Under the pieces are notes generated by a model, which saw nothing but the letters and a program-made list of their open reading frames with translations, did no database searches and had not been told where the DNA came from. From Arenibacterium halophilum (lineage in GTDB: Bacteria > Pseudomonadota > Alphaproteobacteria > Rhodobacterales > Rhodobacteraceae), in assembly GCF_005938225.1 (NCBI RefSeq), contig NZ_VCPC01000002.1, positions 1,178,001-1,242,000 of the forward strand: 64,000 bases of DNA, read 5' to 3'. Positions 46,250 through 56,139 of the stretch are shown here, piece by piece. How positions within the stretch are numbered: the first letter of the stretch is position 1; every line of letters begins with the position of its first letter. Position numbers and translations under genes: made by a program.

Positions 46250-47505
46250 AAATGACACATCTGATCGGGCGCAGCCGGCCCTTGGCCAAGTTTCTTGCCA
46301 CCACCCGTCGCGCGGGTGTTGCCGCCGTGGCGATGGTTGCACTGGCCGCGCCGGTTGCGGCGCAGAACTTGTTCGCCCCGGCGCTGACCGTGAACGACGA
46401 TGTCATCACCAACTACGAACTCGTCCAGCGGACCAATTTCCTGACGATTCTGCGCGCGCCCGGCGATCCGGCCGAACTGGCCCGTCAGCAACTGATAGAC
46501 GACCGCCTGCGCAATCAGGTCACAACCGAGGCCGGGATCGAGGTCACTCCCGAACAGGTCAAGGCCGGGGTCGAGGAATTCGCATCGCGCACCAACCTGT
46601 CCGCCGAAGCCCTGTTGCAGGCCGTAGGCCAGGAAGGCATCGCGCCCGAAACCGTGCGCGACTTCGTGCGCGGCAGCTTGGCGTGGCGGCAATATGTGCG
46701 CGACAAATACATCAACCAGGCCCGCCCCAGCCGGGCCGAGATAGACCGCGCGGTTGCGCAGGGTCCGCAGCCGGGTGTGCGCGTTCTGCTCTCCGAAGTC
46801 ATCATCCCGATCACGCCGGAAACTGCCGATCAGGTCGAGGCGCTTGCCCGTGAAATCGCGGCGCTGCGCAGCTATGACGCCTTTTCAGACGCCGCACGCC
46901 AATTCTCTGCATCGGACACACGTAACAACGGTGGCCGCCTCAACTGGATTGCGCTGAACACGCTGCCACCGCAGCTTCAGCCGCTTCTGATCGACATGAA
47001 TCCCGGAGATACCACCGCGCCGATCCCGCTGCCCAATGCGGTTGCGATCTTCCAGATGCGCGGCATTCAGGAAATCGTGCCGCCGACCCCGTCCTATTCC
47101 AGCATCGACTATGCCGCCTATTACATTCCCGGTGGCCGCTCGCCCGAGGCGCTGGCCCGGGCGGCTGCGCTGCGCGGACAGGTCGATCGCTGCGATGATC
47201 TTTACGGGATCGCGCAGGGCCAGCCCGAAAGCGTTCTGGACCGCGAAAGCCGCGCGCCGGGGCAGATACCCAGCGATATCGCGCTTGAGCTGTCCAAGCT
47301 GGACGTGGGCGAAGTGTCGACCGCGCTGACCCGATCGAACGGGCAGCAGCTGGTGTTCCTGATGCTGTGCAAGCGTACGGCCGCGGTAAATGCGGATGTC
47401 ACACCCGAGGATGTCGAAGCGGCGCTGACTCAGCGCAAGCTGTCTGTCTTTGCTGAAAGCGAATTGGCCCAGCTGCGCGCGAACGCCCTGATCGTCGAGC
47501 AATGA
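46240..47505 (+). CDS. surA: SurA-like periplasmic peptidyl-prolyl isomerase
   Basis: A 421-residue chaperone for outer-membrane proteins. A Sec signal peptide is present (about residues 1-42, ending APVAAQ). The SurA N-terminal chaperone region follows (NDDVITNYELVQRTNF), and then one parvulin domain (about 180-285). The second PPIase domain of enterobacterial SurA is not recognisable; a degenerate domain remains. It lies directly after LptD, a known client of SurA in E. coli. Confidence 0.87.
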   Translation: MQLKMTHLIGRSRPLAKFLATTRRAGVAAVAMVALAAPVAAQNLFAPALTVNDDVITNYELVQRTNFLTILRAPGDPAELARQQLIDDRLRNQVTTEAGIEVTPEQVKAGVEEFASRTNLSAEALLQAVGQEGIAPETVRDFVRGSLAWRQYVRDKYINQARPSRAEIDRAVAQGPQPGVRVLLSEVIIPITPETADQVEALAREIAALRSYDAFSDAARQFSASDTRNNGGRLNWIALNTLPPQLQPLLIDMNPGDTTAPIPLPNAVAIFQMRGIQEIVPPTPSYSSIDYAAYYIPGGRSPEALARAAALRGQVDRCDDLYGIAQGQPESVLDRESRAPGQIPSDIALELSKLDVGEVSTALTRSNGQQLVFLMLCKRTAAVNADVTPEDVEAALTQRKLSVFAESELAQLRANALIVEQ

Positions 47506-48473
47506 CGCAGGCGCCCATTGCGCTAAGCTGTGGCGAACCTGCGGGTATTGGGCCGGAAATCGCGGCCCGGGCGTGGGACGCGTTGCGCGACAGCTGCCCC
47601 TTTGTCTGGATCGGCGATCCCCGTCATCTGCCCGAGGGCACGCCGGTGGAGGTGGTCTCGGCTCCCGCCGACGCGATTGCGCTATCCGCGCGCGCGCTGC
47701 CCGTCCTGCATCACCCCTTTGCGGCCGCCGCCACACCCGGACAGCCCACCCCGGAAAACGCCGCCGGGGTCATTTCGGCCATCGAACGCGGTGTCGCGCT
47801 GGTTCAGTCAGGAGAGTGTGCAGCGATCTGCACTGCACCGATTCACAAGAAGGCGCTAATTGACGGCGCGGGGTTCGCCTATCCCGGCCATACCGAATTT
47901 CTGGCAGCACTTGCCGGGGTCGATCGTGTCGTGATGATGCTGGCCAGCGATCAGCTGCGCGTGGCGCCCGCCACGATCCACATTGCGCTGTCCGAGGTGC
48001 CCCGCTGCCTGACACCCGATGTGCTGCGCGACACCATCCGCATCACCCATGACGGGCTGCGCGCGCGGTTCGGCATTGCCGCCCCGCGGATCGCGGTTGC
48101 CGGGCTGAACCCCCACGCGGGCGAAGGCGGAGCCATGGGGCGAGAGGAACTTGACTGGATCGCGCCGCTGATCGACGAGATGCGCGCCGAGGGGCTGGAT
48201 ATTTCCGGCCCGAGACCGGCGGATACGATGTTTCACACTGCCGCGCGCGCCGGGTACGACGCAGCGATTGCCATGTATCACGATCAGGCGCTGATCCCGA
48301 TCAAGACGCTGGATTTCGACCGGGGCGTGAATGTTACGCTGGGGTTGCCATTTGTGCGCACCTCCCCCGACCACGGCACCGCTTTCGACATTGCCGGACG
48401 TGGCATTGCCAATCCGACCAGCCTGATCGAGGCGCTGAAACTGGCGCAACGCATGGCGCAGGGGGCCGCATGA
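47502..48473 (+). CDS. pdxA: 4-hydroxythreonine-4-phosphate dehydrogenase PdxA
   Basis: NAD-dependent enzyme of vitamin B6 biosynthesis, 323 residues. The opening [10 protein letters not shown], the metal-binding His residues in PGHTEFLA and MYHDQALIP, and the C-terminal [13 protein letters not shown] are visible. It overlaps both neighbours by 4 nt, in the order surA-pdxA-rsmA, the same order as in enterobacteria. Confidence 0.94.
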   Translation: MTQAPIALSCGEPAGIGPEIAARAWDALRDSCPFVWIGDPRHLPEGTPVEVVSAPADAIALSARALPVLHHPFAAAATPGQPTPENAAGVISAIERGVALVQSGECAAICTAPIHKKALIDGAGFAYPGHTEFLAALAGVDRVVMMLASDQLRVAPATIHIALSEVPRCLTPDVLRDTIRITHDGLRARFGIAAPRIAVAGLNPHAGEGGAMGREELDWIAPLIDEMRAEGLDISGPRPADTMFHTAARAGYDAAIAMYHDQALIPIKTLDFDRGVNVTLGLPFVRTSPDHGTAFDIAGRGIANPTSLIEALKLAQRMAQGAA

Positions 48474-49315
48474 GCGCGATCGACAGCCTGCCGCCGCTGC
48501 GTGCGGTGATTGCCGAACACCAGCTTTCGGCGAAAAAGCAGCTGGGCCAGAATTTCCTGCTGGATCTGAACCTGACCGCCAAGATTGCGCGACAGGCGGG
48601 CGACCTTGCTGGTTGTGACGTGCTGGAAATTGGCCCCGGTCCCGGAGGGCTGACCCGAGGCTTGCTGGCCGAAGGCGCGCGCCGTGTTCTTGCGGTAGAG
48701 AAGGATGCGCGCTGCATCCCCGCGCTGGAGCAGATCGCCGCCGCCTACCCCGGCCGGCTGGAGGTGGTGCACGGCGATGCGCTGGAGATTGATCCGCTGT
48801 CGCGGCTGACGCCGCCGATCCGGATTGCGGCGAACCTGCCTTACAACGTGGGCACAGAGTTGCTGGTACGCTGGCTGACGCCAAAGGACTGGCCGCCGTT
48901 CTGGCAAAGCCTTACGCTAATGTTCCAGCGCGAAGTGGCGGATCGGATCGTGGCGGCGCCGGGTTCAAAGGCCTATGGCCGGCTGGCGATCCTGTCACAA
49001 TGGCGCGCCGAGGCGCGGATCGTGATGTCGCTGCCGCCCGAGGCCTTCACGCCGCCGCCGAAGATCTCAAGCGCCGTTGTTCATCTGACCGCCCTGCCCG
49101 AACCGCGCTATCCCGCCGACGCCGCCGTGCTGTCGCGCGTTGTGGCCGCAGCCTTCAACCAGCGCCGCAAGATGCTGCGTGCGGCCCTGAAGGGGGTTAC
49201 ACCGGATGTGATCGGCTGTCTGGAACGCGCGGGCATCGACCCGACGGAACGGGCCGAGCAAGTCGATCTGGAACGGTTCTGCGCGCTTTCCCGCGAGGTG
49301 GCGAAGTCGCGCTGA
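48470..49315 (+). CDS. rsmA: 16S rRNA dimethyltransferase RsmA (KsgA)
   Basis: Dimethylates A1518 and A1519 in helix 45 of 16S rRNA, 281 residues. S-adenosylmethionine motif I is [13 protein letters not shown] (about 59-71), and the catalytic NLPYN is near 124-128. The C-terminal helical domain follows. It is the last gene of the lptF operon; the GC-rich repeat at 49383 lies 67 bp beyond its stop. Confidence 0.95.
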   Translation: MSAIDSLPPLRAVIAEHQLSAKKQLGQNFLLDLNLTAKIARQAGDLAGCDVLEIGPGPGGLTRGLLAEGARRVLAVEKDARCIPALEQIAAAYPGRLEVVHGDALEIDPLSRLTPPIRIAANLPYNVGTELLVRWLTPKDWPPFWQSLTLMFQREVADRIVAAPGSKAYGRLAILSQWRAEARIVMSLPPEAFTPPPKISSAVVHLTALPEPRYPADAAVLSRVVAAAFNQRRKMLRAALKGVTPDVIGCLERAGIDPTERAEQVDLERFCALSREVAKSR

Positions 49316-49382
49316 CAGTTTGGACCGCCCGCCCGTGCGGACAGATACGTCGAACCGCCAAGTGCCAATTTGCAGAAAACAT

Positions 49383-49440
49383 GGGGGCTCTGCCCCCGTC
49401 CGCCTTGCGGACTCCCCCGGGATATTTTTACCCCGAAGAA
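49383..49440 (+). repeat. GC-rich double-hairpin repeat, copy 2
   Basis: GGGGGCTCTGCCCCC hairpin, then GTCCGC-CTT-GCGGAC, then TCCCCCGGGATATTTTTACCCC. It lies between convergent rsmA and the DUF4167 gene. The second stem differs from copy 1 at paired positions. The following run of T after GGGATA might aid termination. Confidence 0.85.
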
Positions 49441-49476
49441 GCAATAATGTCGGGGCCGGATGGACCCCGCGTGCGT

Positions 49477-50127
49477 TTACTCGGCGGCTTCTGCCGGGCC
49501 GCTCTCGTCCGAGGATTCGCCAGTATTTTCCTGAGACGGCTTGGCCGCTTTCGCCCGGCTTGGCTTTTCGCCCGGTTCTTTCGGCGCCTTGGGGGCCGCA
49601 GGTTTGCGGGCGCGGGGTTTGCGGGCGGGCTTGTCAGCCTTTTCGGCGATTTCAGCCGGCTTTTCGGCGCTCTCGGGCGTGGTGACAAGGTTCGAGTCGG
49701 ACGTGTCTTCCGATGCAAGGTCGATCACGTCAGGCTGCGGTGAGGTTCCAGGATCCGAGGACTCTTGCGCACGCGCAGGCGCGTTGTCCTGCCGATCGTT
49801 GCGATCGCGGTCACGGTCACGTTCGGCCTGACGTTCGCGGTTCTGGCGTTCCTGTTCCTCGCGGCGCTGGTGGATTTCACGCTGGGCGCTGCTGAGCAGG
49901 CGAAGATAATGTTCCGCGTGCTGCTGAAAGTTTTCGGTTGCCACGCGGTCGTTCGACAATTGCGCGTCGCGGGCAAGCTGGTTGTACTTTTCGATAATCT
50001 GCTGTGGCGTTCCGCGCACCTTGCCTTCGGGGCCCGAGCTGTCGAACACGCGGTTGACAACGTTGCCGCCGGAATTCGGACGGTTGCGGTTGGATTTGGA
50101 ACGCGAACGGGATTTAGATGATCTCAT
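49477..50127 (-). CDS. DUF4167 domain protein, basic/acidic low-complexity tail
   Basis: A 216-residue protein. The N-terminal 110 residues match the DUF4167 pattern (NVVNRVFDSSGPEGKVRG, QHAEHYLRLLSSAQREI) and are rich in Arg and Lys. The remainder is Arg/Asp-rich then Ala/Pro/Lys-rich and probably disordered. A role in RNA binding is plausible from composition, but unproven. I chose the ATG at 50127 (MRSSKSRSRSK); the frame runs 40 codons further up without family signs, and the ribosome site is weak. Confidence 0.8.
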   Translation of the reverse strand: MRSSKSRSRSKSNRNRPNSGGNVVNRVFDSSGPEGKVRGTPQQIIEKYNQLARDAQLSNDRVATENFQQHAEHYLRLLSSAQREIHQRREEQERQNRERQAERDRDRDRNDRQDNAPARAQESSDPGTSPQPDVIDLASEDTSDSNLVTTPESAEKPAEIAEKADKPARKPRARKPAAPKAPKEPGEKPSRAKAAKPSQENTGESSDESGPAEAAE

Positions 50128-50349
50128 TGACTTGGTGTCAGCCTTATACTCGCTGTCGTGTGCTCCGCTTTCGCGCCTCTTGCGCTCTGATGATATCGCA
50201 GCTTCGACTTTTGGGCTTGGCGTCACCGGGAGCTGCAACAGCTCCACAACGGCGACGGGTACGAGAAACCATGTTCTTGTCCTTCTGACAAGGGCCTGTC
50301 GCGGATTTTCGCCATTTTTTGCTGGAAAGTACCGGATGGCCGACGCGGA

Positions 50350-51192
50350 TCAGATCCGAGCGACGATAACCCTGTCACGACCGTCCAGATCATGCAGTAC
50401 TGCAGGCGTTGCAAATCCGGCCTGTTCCAGCAAGGCGCAGACGGCGCGGGCCTGGGTGGGGCCGATTTCCAGCAGAAGCCGGCCGCCCGGGGCCAGATGG
50501 GGGCGCACCCCTGCGGCAATGCGGCGATAGGCGCCAAGGCCGTCGCCTTCGTCGGTCAGCGCAAGGCGGGGTTCATGCTCGCGCACGTCGCGCGACAGGC
50601 TGTCCCATTCATCCAGCGCGACATAGGGCGGATTCGAGACGATCAGATCGAATTGGCCTTTGATTTCGGCAAACCAGTCCGATTGGCGGATATCAGCACG
50701 GGCCTGGACATCGTGCAGCACGGCGTTGGCGCTGGCCTGGAGGCAGGCGGCTTCGGACAGGTCGACACCGATGCCGGTGACATCAAGCCGTTCGGCCAGC
50801 AGGGTCACAAGGATACAACCCGATCCGGTGCCCAGATCCAGCACGCGCGCAAAGGGCTCGGCCAGCGCCGCCTCGATCAGGGTTTCGGTTTCGGGTCGCG
50901 GGTCCAGCACCTCGGGACCGACCTTGAAGCGGCGGCCATAGAAGGCGCGTTCGCCAACAAGGTGCGACACCGGGACGCGCACGGCGCGCAGGGCAATCAG
51001 GCGGTCAAACCGCTCGGCGATGTCGTGGGTCAGCTCTTCCGGGGCGATCAGGGTGATCCGGGCGGCATCGATTCGGGCCGCGTGCGCCAGCAAAAGCCGA
51101 GCATCGCGGGCGGGCGAGTCGACTCCGGCAGCCCGCAGACGTGCAGCCGCCGCCGCAAGGGCCTGCCCTGCGGTCAGGGCGCCCGGGCTCAC
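50350..51192 (-). CDS. prmC: Peptide chain release factor N5-glutamine methyltransferase PrmC
   Basis: Methylates the Gln of the GGQ motif in release factors RF1 and RF2, 280 residues. The SAM-binding motif is LDLGTGSGC (about 117-125), and the catalytic NPPY is in VSNPPYVAL (about 185). The N-terminal helical domain is intact. It overlaps prfA by 4 nt and follows it on the transcript, so enzyme and substrate genes are adjacent. Confidence 0.94.
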   Translation of the reverse strand: MSPGALTAGQALAAAAARLRAAGVDSPARDARLLLAHAARIDAARITLIAPEELTHDIAERFDRLIALRAVRVPVSHLVGERAFYGRRFKVGPEVLDPRPETETLIEAALAEPFARVLDLGTGSGCILVTLLAERLDVTGIGVDLSEAACLQASANAVLHDVQARADIRQSDWFAEIKGQFDLIVSNPPYVALDEWDSLSRDVREHEPRLALTDEGDGLGAYRRIAAGVRPHLAPGGRLLLEIGPTQARAVCALLEQAGFATPAVLHDLDGRDRVIVARI

Positions 51193-52238
51193 TGCCCCAT
51201 GTCCGCAAGCATCCGCGCCTGACCGTCCGCGATCAGAGCGTCGATAATGTCGTCCAGATCGCCCTGCATCACCTGATCGAGTTTGTACAGCGTCAGGTTG
51301 ATACGGTGATCCGTCATGCGGCCCTGCGGGAAGTTGTAGGTGCGGATCCGTTCCGACCGGTCACCGCTGCCAACCTGCGCCGCGCGGTTGGCCGAGCGTT
51401 CGCTGTCGACCCGTTGACGCTCCAGATCATAGAGCCGCGTCTTCAGCACCTGCATCGCAATCTCGCGGTTGCGGTGCTGGGATTTTTCCGAACTGGTCAC
51501 GACCAGACCGGTCGGAATGTGGGTGATGCGCACTGCCGAATCGGTAGTGTTCACATGCTGCCCGCCCGCGCCCGAGCTGCGCATGGTATCGATGCGCAGG
51601 TCATTCGCGTCGATCTGGATATCCACGTCTTCGGCCTCGGGCAGCACGGCGACCGTGGCGGCCGAGGTATGGATGCGCCCGCCGCTTTCGGTGCTGGGCA
51701 CGCGCTGGACCCGGTGCACGCCGCTTTCGTATTTCAGCCGGGCGAACACGTTGTCGCCCTTGATATGGGCGACCACCTCCTTGATGCCACCCAACTCGGT
51801 CGCCTGTTCCTCGATGATGTCGAGCGACCAGCCGCGCGCCTCGGCATAGCGGTGGTACATGCGCAGCAGGTCGGCCGCAAAAAGCGCGGCCTCGTCTCCG
51901 CCGGTTCCGGGGCGGATTTCAAGGATGGCGGGGCGCACGTCGGCCTCGTCGCGGGGCAGCAGCGCCAGTTGCAGGGCGTGTTCCACCTCTGGCAGGCGGG
52001 CACGCAGGCGCGGCAGCTCTTCCTCGGCCAGTTCCTTCATGTCGGGGTCGGCCAGCATCGCCTTGGCCTCGGCCATGTCGTCGCGCAGGGTGCGCCATTC
52101 ACCGATCTGTTCGACAACCGGCTTCAGCGCGGAATATTCGCGCGCCAGCTTGGCAATATCGCCACGGCCATCGGACATGGCGGCCTCCAGATACTGGAAG
52201 CGTTGGAAAATCTGTTCAAGGCGCTCTTCGGGAACCAT
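51189..52238 (-). CDS. prfA: Peptide chain release factor 1
   Basis: Terminates translation at UAA and UAG, about 350 residues. It has the GGQ hydrolysis motif in GAGGQHVN, and the stop-codon recognition segment lies upstream in domain 2. I prefer the ATG at 52238 ([10 protein letters not shown]); a TTG six codons upstream is possible. Translation of prmC is coupled by a 4-nt overlap. Confidence 0.95.
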   Translation of the reverse strand: MVPEERLEQIFQRFQYLEAAMSDGRGDIAKLAREYSALKPVVEQIGEWRTLRDDMAEAKAMLADPDMKELAEEELPRLRARLPEVEHALQLALLPRDEADVRPAILEIRPGTGGDEAALFAADLLRMYHRYAEARGWSLDIIEEQATELGGIKEVVAHIKGDNVFARLKYESGVHRVQRVPSTESGGRIHTSAATVAVLPEAEDVDIQIDANDLRIDTMRSSGAGGQHVNTTDSAVRITHIPTGLVVTSSEKSQHRNREIAMQVLKTRLYDLERQRVDSERSANRAAQVGSGDRSERIRTYNFPQGRMTDHRINLTLYKLDQVMQGDLDDIIDALIADGQARMLADMGQ

Positions 52239-52299
52239 TTTTGCGGTGTCGGACAAACCGGCGCTTTGGTCAAGGCCCGGCGTGTGCTAGGATCGGGAC

Positions 52300-52587
52300 A
52301 TGACCCGCATCCTGGCCGCCTTTGCGCTGATCGCTTCGCCCGCTTGCGCCGATGTTGTCGGCCCCGGCGGCAAGGTCCAGGATTGCTTTTGCACCGATAC
52401 CTCGGGCGCCCGGGTCGAGCTGGGCGAAACCATCTGCCTTCAGGTGGATGGGCGGATGTTCATGGCGCAATGCCAGATGTCGCTGAACGTGCCGATGTGG
52501 CGCGAGGTGCAGAAGGGGTGCCTGTCATCGCGCCTGCAAAGCCTGCAGCCATCCATCGACTCGGGCGGCATTCACCCCAAGGTCTGA
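52300..52587 (+). CDS. Small exported cysteine-rich protein, unknown function
   Basis: 95 residues. Signal peptide at residues 1-17 (MTRILAAFALIASPACA). The mature part has six or so cysteines (CFC, ICL, QC, GC) that could form disulfides in the periplasm. No family is recognised. The final 63 bp overlap the 3' end of the opposite-strand DUF1499 gene. Confidence 0.7.
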   Translation: MTRILAAFALIASPACADVVGPGGKVQDCFCTDTSGARVELGETICLQVDGRMFMAQCQMSLNVPMWREVQKGCLSSRLQSLQPSIDSGGIHPKV

Positions 52588-52929
52588 GCTGCCGAACCGC
52601 TGGCGGGCATGTATGCGCACCACCGCATCCTGTTGCTCCACCGTGGTGAAATCGGGAAAGCCGATGATGGCCGAGCGGGTGATGTAGGTATAGCGCCCCT
52701 CGGTCAGAGAGCCGGCCAGAACGCGGGTGCGCGGCGTGGCGCGGGCGATCACGTCCAGCTGTTCCAGCGTGTCGGGGCCGGCGGGCAGCTCGCGCCATGT
52801 ACCCGCGCGCGCCTGTTCGTCCAGCGGAATATGCCAATCGGCCGCGCGCGTCGGCACCAGCCGGACATAGCCCACGGCCACCACCACTACACACAGAACA
52901 ATCCAGGCCAACATCAGGATCCGGCTCAT
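52525..52929 (-). CDS. DUF1499 family protein
   Basis: 134 residues. An N-terminal membrane anchor (LMLAWIVLCVVVVAVGYV, residues 5-22) precedes a soluble domain with the DUF1499 pattern (GRYTYITRSAIIGFPDFTTV, VRIHARQRFGSSDLGVNAARV). The family is common in alphaproteobacteria and chloroplast-bearing organisms but has no known function. It lies 58 bp downstream of the ureohydrolase pair and may be the end of that operon. Its 3' end overlaps the convergent small exported gene by 63 bp. Confidence 0.83.
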   Translation of the reverse strand: MSRILMLAWIVLCVVVVAVGYVRLVPTRAADWHIPLDEQARAGTWRELPAGPDTLEQLDVIARATPRTRVLAGSLTEGRYTYITRSAIIGFPDFTTVEQQDAVVRIHARQRFGSSDLGVNAARVDGWLQALQAR

Positions 52930-52987
52930 ACCCGTTTCACTTCGATCGCGGTCATTCCCTTCAAGATGGCAACCGCAATCCCGTTTG

Positions 52988-53938
52988 TCAGTGCGGCGTA
53001 ACGCCCGGCAGGACGCACAGCAGTTCGTACAGCAGATTCGCGCCGGTCAGAGCCGTATTCCCGGAAGGGTCGTAGGGCGGCGAAACTTCGACCAAATCGC
53101 AGCCGACGATGTTAAGCCCCCGCAACGCACGGATCAATTGCAGCGCCTGTGGCGTGGTCAACCCGCCGATTTCGGGCGTGCCGGTGCCGGGCGCATAAGC
53201 CGGATCGAGGCTGTCGATATCGTAGGTGATATAAACGGGCCGTTCCGGGCCAATGTCGCGCCGGATTTCGGCGCCCAGCTGGTCCAGCCCACGGCCCCAG
53301 AGTTCATGGGCCTGGAACACCTGAAACCCCCAGCCCTGCGCCTCGGTGAAATCGGTGGCGGCATAGCCGGTGCCGCGCAGCCCGATCTGGTACACCTTGT
53401 CGGATTGCAGCAGCCCTTCTTCCTGCGCGCGGCGGAACACGGTGCCGTGGGTTTCCTTTTCGCCGAACATGTCGTCGTTCACATCGGCATGGGCGTCCAC
53501 ATGCACCAGCGCCACGGGGCCATGTTTGGCCGCGATGGCGCGCAGAATCGGCAGGGTGATCGAATGATCGCCGCCCATCGCCATCGGGATCAGATCGTGC
53601 TGAAGGATCGCCCCATAGGTTTCGCGGATGATGCGCAGGCTGTCGGCCAGCGAAAACGTGTTGATCGCCAGATCGCCAATGTCGGCCACTTGCAGATGAT
53701 CAAACGGTGCAGCCCCGGTGGCCATGTTATAGGGCCGGATCATCGCGCTTTCGGCCCTGATCTGTTTCGGCCCGAACCGGGTGCCCGACCGCCACGAGGT
53801 GCCGATATCCATCGGAATGCCCAGGAACGCCACGTCCAGCCCGTCGAAAGACCGCGCCTGCGGCAGCCGCATGAAGGTGTTCGGCCCGGAAAACCGCGCC
53901 AGTTCGTTGCCGCTGATCGGCTGGTTGAACTCGCTCAT
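52988..53938 (-). CDS. Ureohydrolase (agmatinase-like), paralogue 1
   Basis: Manganese- or nickel-dependent ureohydrolase, 316 residues, that would cleave a guanidino compound to urea. Metal motifs are present: MGGDHSITLP (His), DAHADVND (Asp-His-Asp) and DIDSLDPAYAPGTGTPE. Whether the substrate is agmatine, 4-guanidinobutyrate or another guanidine is not deducible. The start at 53938 (MSEFNQ) overlaps the stop of paralogue 2 by 4 nt. Operon order: M20 amidohydrolase, paralogue 2, this gene. Confidence 0.87.
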   Translation of the reverse strand: MSEFNQPISGNELARFSGPNTFMRLPQARSFDGLDVAFLGIPMDIGTSWRSGTRFGPKQIRAESAMIRPYNMATGAAPFDHLQVADIGDLAINTFSLADSLRIIRETYGAILQHDLIPMAMGGDHSITLPILRAIAAKHGPVALVHVDAHADVNDDMFGEKETHGTVFRRAQEEGLLQSDKVYQIGLRGTGYAATDFTEAQGWGFQVFQAHELWGRGLDQLGAEIRRDIGPERPVYITYDIDSLDPAYAPGTGTPEIGGLTTPQALQLIRALRGLNIVGCDLVEVSPPYDPSGNTALTGANLLYELLCVLPGVTPH

Positions 53939-54906
53939 GCCACGCCGCCTCGCATCCGGTGGCCCAGCAGGCACAGAATTTCCGTCGCCACATGGGCGCC
54001 CGCGATGGCGGTGGCGCCAGTGGTGTCAAAGGGCGGCGATACCTCGACCACATCGCCGCCTCGAATGTTGATGCCGGCGAGTGCCCGAAGGATCGCCGCC
54101 GCCTGCCAGCTGGCCAGCCCGCCCCAGACCGGCGTGCCGGTGCCGGGCGCGAAGGCCGGATCCAGCGCGTCGATATCGAAGGTCAGATAGGCGGGCGATT
54201 GCCCGACGATGGCGTGAACCTGCTGGGCCACCGCCTCGGGGGTGCTGCGGTGCACCTCGCGCGCGTCGATGATGGTGACGCCCAGCGGGTCTTCGTTCAC
54301 CGTACGAATGCCGATCTGGACCGAGCGTGCAGGGTCCACGATGCCCGATTTCACCGCCTTGTAGAACATCGTGCCGTGGTCCACGCGAGTCATGTCGTCA
54401 TCGGGCCAGGTGTCGGTATGAGCATCGAACTGGATCAGCGAGAGAGGCCCGTATTTCTCGGCCATGGCGCGCAGGATCGGAAAGCTGATGTAGTGATCGC
54501 CGCCCAGCGTCACCGGCGCCACGTCGGCGGCAAGAATCCCGGCGATATGGGCCTTCAGCCGCTCGGGGAAGGCGGGCACATCCGCGTAATCGAACGCCAG
54601 ATCGCCGTAATCGACGATGGTGCGTTCCGCCAGAACGTCGAACTCCCAGCCATAGGGCGGATCGAACGCCTGCAACGCGCTTGCCTCGCGGATGGCGCGG
54701 GGGCCAAGCCGGGTGCCGGGCCGGTTCGTCACCGCCTGATCGAAGGGCACGCCGGTCACGGCGATATCGACGCCATTCAGATCCTTGGTATAGCGGCGGC
54801 GCAGGAACGACGTGGCACCGCCAAAGGCGTTCTCGAAACTCGCGCCGCGTGGGTCGTCCCGCGTAAAGGCCTGATCGACCTGGGTTTTCGCGTCTTCCAG
54901 TGCCAT
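53935..54906 (-). CDS. Ureohydrolase (agmatinase-like), paralogue 2
   Basis: A 323-residue ureohydrolase with all metal motifs: LGGDHYISFP, DAHTDTWPDDD and DIDALDPAFAPGTGTPV. Sequence around the motifs differs enough from paralogue 1 that the two are not a recent duplication. The start shares one base with the M20 stop (TGATG). The 4-nt overlap with paralogue 1 suggests the proteins are made together, and may form a hetero-oligomer. Confidence 0.87.
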   Translation of the reverse strand: MALEDAKTQVDQAFTRDDPRGASFENAFGGATSFLRRRYTKDLNGVDIAVTGVPFDQAVTNRPGTRLGPRAIREASALQAFDPPYGWEFDVLAERTIVDYGDLAFDYADVPAFPERLKAHIAGILAADVAPVTLGGDHYISFPILRAMAEKYGPLSLIQFDAHTDTWPDDDMTRVDHGTMFYKAVKSGIVDPARSVQIGIRTVNEDPLGVTIIDAREVHRSTPEAVAQQVHAIVGQSPAYLTFDIDALDPAFAPGTGTPVWGGLASWQAAAILRALAGINIRGGDVVEVSPPFDTTGATAIAGAHVATEILCLLGHRMRGGVA

Positions 54907-56075
54907 CAGCGCGCCGCCATCGGCTGGGCCCGTTCGACCAGCCGCGCAAACAGCGAAGCGCCGACCGGGGCGACATCGTCGTTGAAGTTGTACTCGGGGT
55001 GATGCAGCCCCGCGCTAGGCCCCTGCCCCAGGAACAGGTAGGCTCCGGGCCGCGCGTTCAACATATAGGCGAAATCCTCGGCCCCCATCTTGCGGGTGAC
55101 ATTGGCGTTCACGCGGGCGTCGCCCACCACTTCGCGCGCGATACTGGCCGCGAATTCCGTCGCCTTGGCGTCGTTGACCGTGGCGGGATAGCCGACCTCG
55201 TAGACCAGCTCGGCCGCGACACCGAAACTGGCGCCCTGCCCCTCGACGATCTGGGCCAGACGGTCGCGCACCATCTGCTGCACGACCGGATCGAAGGTGC
55301 GCACGGTGCCGTTGATATAGGCAGTATCGGGGATCACGTTGTCGGTGGTGCCCGCGTGAATCTGCGTGACCGAGATCACCAGATCATCCAGTGCATAGCT
55401 GTTGCGGCTCACGATGGTCTGGATGGCCTGTGCAATCGCGACGGCGGCCATGATCGGATCGCGAGTCATATGGGGCGCGGCGCCATGGCCGCCCTGCCCG
55501 CGAATATGGACGTGAAACGCGTCCACCGCCGCCATCACCGGCCCCGGCGCCGTCATCACGCTGCCCTCTTCCGCATTGGGCGTGTTGTGCATTGCAAAGA
55601 CGCGGGCAATGTCGAACCGCTCCATCACGCCTTCCTGCACCATCAGCTCGGCCCCGCCGCCGGTTTCCTCGGCCGGTTGGAAGATCAGCGCGACCCGGCC
55701 CGCGAAATTGCGCGTCTCGGCCAGGTATTTCGCCGCACCCAGCAGCATCGCTGTATGCCCGTCATGGCCGCAGGCGTGCATCCGCCCCGGCGTGGCGCTG
55801 GCATAGGCCAGCCCCGTCGCCTCGACGATGGGCAGCGCATCCATATCGGCGCGCAGCCCGATGGTCGGCCCTTCGCCCTGCCCGTAGATGATCGCCACGA
55901 TACCCGTCTTGGCAATGCCCCGGTGAATTTCGTCTACACCGAATTCGGCCAGCCGCGCCGCGACGAATTCCGCCGTTTCGTGACAGTCCTGCCCAAGCTC
56001 GGGATGTTGATGCAGATGTTGGCGCCACTGCGCCATATCGGTAGAAAATTCTGCAATCCGGTTGACAACGGGCAT
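54906..56075 (-). CDS. M20 family metallohydrolase (hippurate-hydrolase-like)
   Basis: Di-zinc amidohydrolase or deacylase, 389 residues. Metal residues are in HACGHDGHTAML (His-Asp-His), in PAEETGGGAE and in the C-terminal NFNDDVAP; a dimerisation domain lies between. It resembles HipO-type N-acyl amino acid amidohydrolases. The start at 56075 has AAGGAG upstream. It opens an operon with two ureohydrolases, so it may deacylate an N-acyl guanidino compound before urea removal. Confidence 0.9.
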   Translation of the reverse strand: MPVVNRIAEFSTDMAQWRQHLHQHPELGQDCHETAEFVAARLAEFGVDEIHRGIAKTGIVAIIYGQGEGPTIGLRADMDALPIVEATGLAYASATPGRMHACGHDGHTAMLLGAAKYLAETRNFAGRVALIFQPAEETGGGAELMVQEGVMERFDIARVFAMHNTPNAEEGSVMTAPGPVMAAVDAFHVHIRGQGGHGAAPHMTRDPIMAAVAIAQAIQTIVSRNSYALDDLVISVTQIHAGTTDNVIPDTAYINGTVRTFDPVVQQMVRDRLAQIVEGQGASFGVAAELVYEVGYPATVNDAKATEFAASIAREVVGDARVNANVTRKMGAEDFAYMLNARPGAYLFLGQGPSAGLHHPEYNFNDDVAPVGASLFARLVERAQPMAAR

Positions 56076-56139
56076 GTCTTGCAACTCCTTTGCCGGCCTG
56101 TCCATTGCTCCATCTGACACCGGAAAGGAGACGCCCGCA

